Shown here piece after piece: positions 52,839-54,397 of a DNA stretch of 54,397 nucleotides; the first letter of the stretch is position 1; every line of letters starts with the position of its first letter. The DNA comes from Sandaracinaceae bacterium. Lineage in GTDB: Bacteria > Myxococcota_A > Polyangia > Polyangiales > JAFGIB01. The notes under the pieces were generated by a model. That model did not search any database and had not been told where the DNA came from. It saw only the letters and a program-made list of their open reading frames with translations. A program made the position numbers and the translations under genes. The stretch is taken from NCBI GenBank assembly GCA_017881055.1, contig JADGRF010000155.1, positions 1-54,397 of the forward strand, read 5' to 3'.

Positions 52839-54290
52839 TCAGGTCAGGATCTGCGTGATCGGGCCTTTGCAGTACTGCGCGTCTCCGACTGTCGCCAGTT
52901 GCACCCCCATGGCGTGCGCCAGCGTGATCAAGAGGTCGTTGTGCGTGCGGTCGACGACACCGCTGGTGCTGGGGTCGGCATCGAGCTTGAGCGGAAAACG
53001 CAGCAACTGCTCGGTCGCGAGCTTGCCGTTGGCGCCGCCGATCAAGACGAATGGTGTGTCGTCATGGTTGTGGGCCGCACCCATGTCGAGCTCGTTGCCC
53101 CAGCAGATCACCGACTGATCGAGCAAGCTGCCGCCCGCCGTGCCCGTCAGACTGGCGAGCTTCTGCGCGAGATAGGCGACTTGCTTGGCGTACCAATTGT
53201 CGATGGCCAGCTGCTGAGCGAGGTTGGTGTACATCGCAGCGTTTGCGGGGTTGTAGAGATCGGTGCCGAGCGCATAGAGCGAGGTCGGCCCCTGGTGTGA
53301 GTAGTTGTGATGCGTGTCGGTCTGTTGGGCGCCGAGCCAGCTGTGGGTGACTTGGCTGGTGGCCGTGGAGAATTGCAGGCTCGCGACCCTCGTGAGATCA
53401 CACGCCAGCGCGAGCGCCAGGATGTCCATCTGCAGCCGAGCGCTGGTGGGGAAGTCGATGGAAGGCGCGCGATAGCCGCTCGGCGCGGCGTCGGGGGGCG
53501 AGCAGGCTTGCGACGCGCTGGCGGCGGCCGCGAGCTGTTGCTGCAGAGCGTTCCACGACTCCTGCAGAGCTTGCAGCTGCTGCCGATCCTCGGTGCACAG
53601 CCGCGGCTGGAGGGCGCCGAGCTCCGCATTGAGCTGCGTGAAGAGCTTGCGACGCACGAACTCGGTCTTGTCGGGAGCCGTGCTCATCCGGGCACCGGGC
53701 AGCGTCGGAAACAGCGTGTTGCGGGCCTCGACCGGATCGTCGTGCGGATCCACGTACGCGCCGCTGGCGTCATAGATCATGCGCGTCTTCACCTCGCGAT
53801 CGGTGAAATCGATCGAGCTGCGCACCATCAGCTCGATTGATTTGAACGGGCGCCCTGCCCCCAGCTGCGCGGCGATCAGCTGATCGACGCTCGGCCCGGT
53901 CGCCGGATTGCCCGAGGTTGTTAGGCCGGTCCAGAGCGCGGCCATCCCGGCTTCGTGCGAGCCGTTCGCGGCCGCAACCTTCAACCCGTCCAGCAGGATC
54001 ACGCTCTTCTGTACCGGCGCAAGTGGAGCGAGCGAGTCGCGAAACGCGAACGAGCGCACAGACACGGGCGCTTGGCCCGGCCCCGGAGCGGCGACGCTGT
54101 TGCCGCGCGCATCGGTCGCACCCCACTTGTGTCGAACTACGCCGCAGGGCGTGAACAGCAGAATGAGGTACGTCGGCACGCTATCGCTGGCGGCGGCGTA
54201 GCTCGGCAACCCACGCAGGAACGGGTAGCTGAGCGCGGTGGCGCCAACGGCCTGCAGAAAACGGCGACGCTTCAGCGCGGTCTGGTTCAT
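52839..54290 (-). CDS. DUF1552 Tat-exported protein
   Basis: A 483-residue exported protein. The twin-arginine signal is MNQTALKRRRFLQAVGATAL. Family hallmarks follow: FTPCGVVRHKWGATDARGN, ILLDGLKVAAANGSHEAGMAALWTG, SVDQLIA, THSWLGAQQTDTHHNYSHQ and ICWGNELDMGAAHNHDDTPFVLIG, with many His and Asp suggesting a metal site. DUF1552 is nearly always paired with a DUF1592/DUF1588 cytochrome-like protein, and here the pair overlaps by four bases. Reaction unknown. TTG at 54296 would add two residues; ATG 54290 is preferred. Confidence 0.9.
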   Translation of the reverse strand: MNQTALKRRRFLQAVGATALSYPFLRGLPSYAAASDSVPTYLILLFTPCGVVRHKWGATDARGNSVAAPGPGQAPVSVRSFAFRDSLAPLAPVQKSVILLDGLKVAAANGSHEAGMAALWTGLTTSGNPATGPSVDQLIAAQLGAGRPFKSIELMVRSSIDFTDREVKTRMIYDASGAYVDPHDDPVEARNTLFPTLPGARMSTAPDKTEFVRRKLFTQLNAELGALQPRLCTEDRQQLQALQESWNALQQQLAAAASASQACSPPDAAPSGYRAPSIDFPTSARLQMDILALALACDLTRVASLQFSTATSQVTHSWLGAQQTDTHHNYSHQGPTSLYALGTDLYNPANAAMYTNLAQQLAIDNWYAKQVAYLAQKLASLTGTAGGSLLDQSVICWGNELDMGAAHNHDDTPFVLIGGANGKLATEQLLRFPLKLDADPSTSGVVDRTHNDLLITLAHAMGVQLATVGDAQYCKGPITQILT

Positions 54291-54397
54291 TGGCAAGCGC
54301 TCCCGGGATGCAGCGCGCTTCGGTACCGAAACGCGTCGCTGCGGATCACAGCGATCAGCAGTCGCCGCAGCTTGAAGCCGCTGGCGGCGAAGTCGCT
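54287..54397 (-). CDS. DUF1592/DUF1585 family protein, C-terminal end (5' truncated by window)
   Basis: The last 36 codons of a gene that begins beyond the window: SDFAASGFKLRRLLIAVIRSDAFRYR, then a short tail ending in TGA. The SG-x-x-L-x-x-LL-x-x-I-x-SDAFRYR pattern is that of the DUF1585 domain closing DUF1592/DUF1588 proteins, which usually start with a signal and a cytochrome-like segment. The stop overlaps the DUF1552 start (ATGA). Confidence 0.8.
   Translation of the reverse strand, partial: SDFAASGFKLRRLLIAVIRSDAFRYRSALHPGSACQ

Overview
High-GC bacterial chromosome segment, almost certainly from a myxobacterium-like organism (Myxococcota, probably Polyangia). The pointers are two Hanks-type Ser/Thr kinases, one fused to an AAA ATPase; a DUF1592/DUF1552 gene pair; many Cys- or Gly-rich lipoproteins; a MopE-type metal-binding motif; and sigma-54 response-regulator control. 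No rRNA, tRNA, CRISPR array, transposase or prophage gene was seen.

Layout. 1-6344: housekeeping genes, comprising the tail of a Ser/Thr kinase, spermidine synthase, an SDR dehydrogenase, an HTTM-type membrane protein with its small partner, a DAHP synthase behind what looks like an aromatic-amino-acid attenuator, and a Cys-cluster protein. 6431-24011: a metal-handling island. A leftward operon (P2-type ATPase, two tiny ORFs, His/Met-rich lipoprotein, TolC-type channel, Tat multicopper oxidase) faces a rightward CusCBA-type efflux operon. A sensor kinase/sigma-54 activator pair and three further small exported proteins follow. 24266-43166: a cell-envelope block of polyprenyl-phosphate-type glycosyltransferases, a flippase-like protein, four large polytopic membrane proteins (two with discoidin-like domains), a membrane-anchored sulfatase-fold enzyme and an MFS transporter. 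Within it lie an azurin lipoprotein and a pseudo-receiver regulator. 43504-48465: exported lipoproteins and a pectinacetylesterase-like enzyme, next to an AraC-type regulator. 48698-54397: kinase-AAA fusion and the DUF1552/DUF1592 pair.

The main system-level observation is regulatory. Six sequences with the GG-N10-GC spacing of sigma-54 (-24/-12) promoters sit in front of the six transcription units of the metal island, and the island encodes its own sensor kinase and GAFTGA-containing activator. An inverted repeat lies midway between the two divergent efflux promoters, where an enhancer would be expected. Together these suggest a self-contained sigma-54 envelope metal-stress regulon.

Other signals are a 29-codon leader ORF ending in GWWFTYAPFGWR upstream of DAHP synthase, followed by mutually exclusive hairpins; a 33-bp element repeated 29/33 upstream of two neighbouring lipoprotein genes at matching promoter spacing; and a 25-codon CPVCGM mini-protein in the metal operon.
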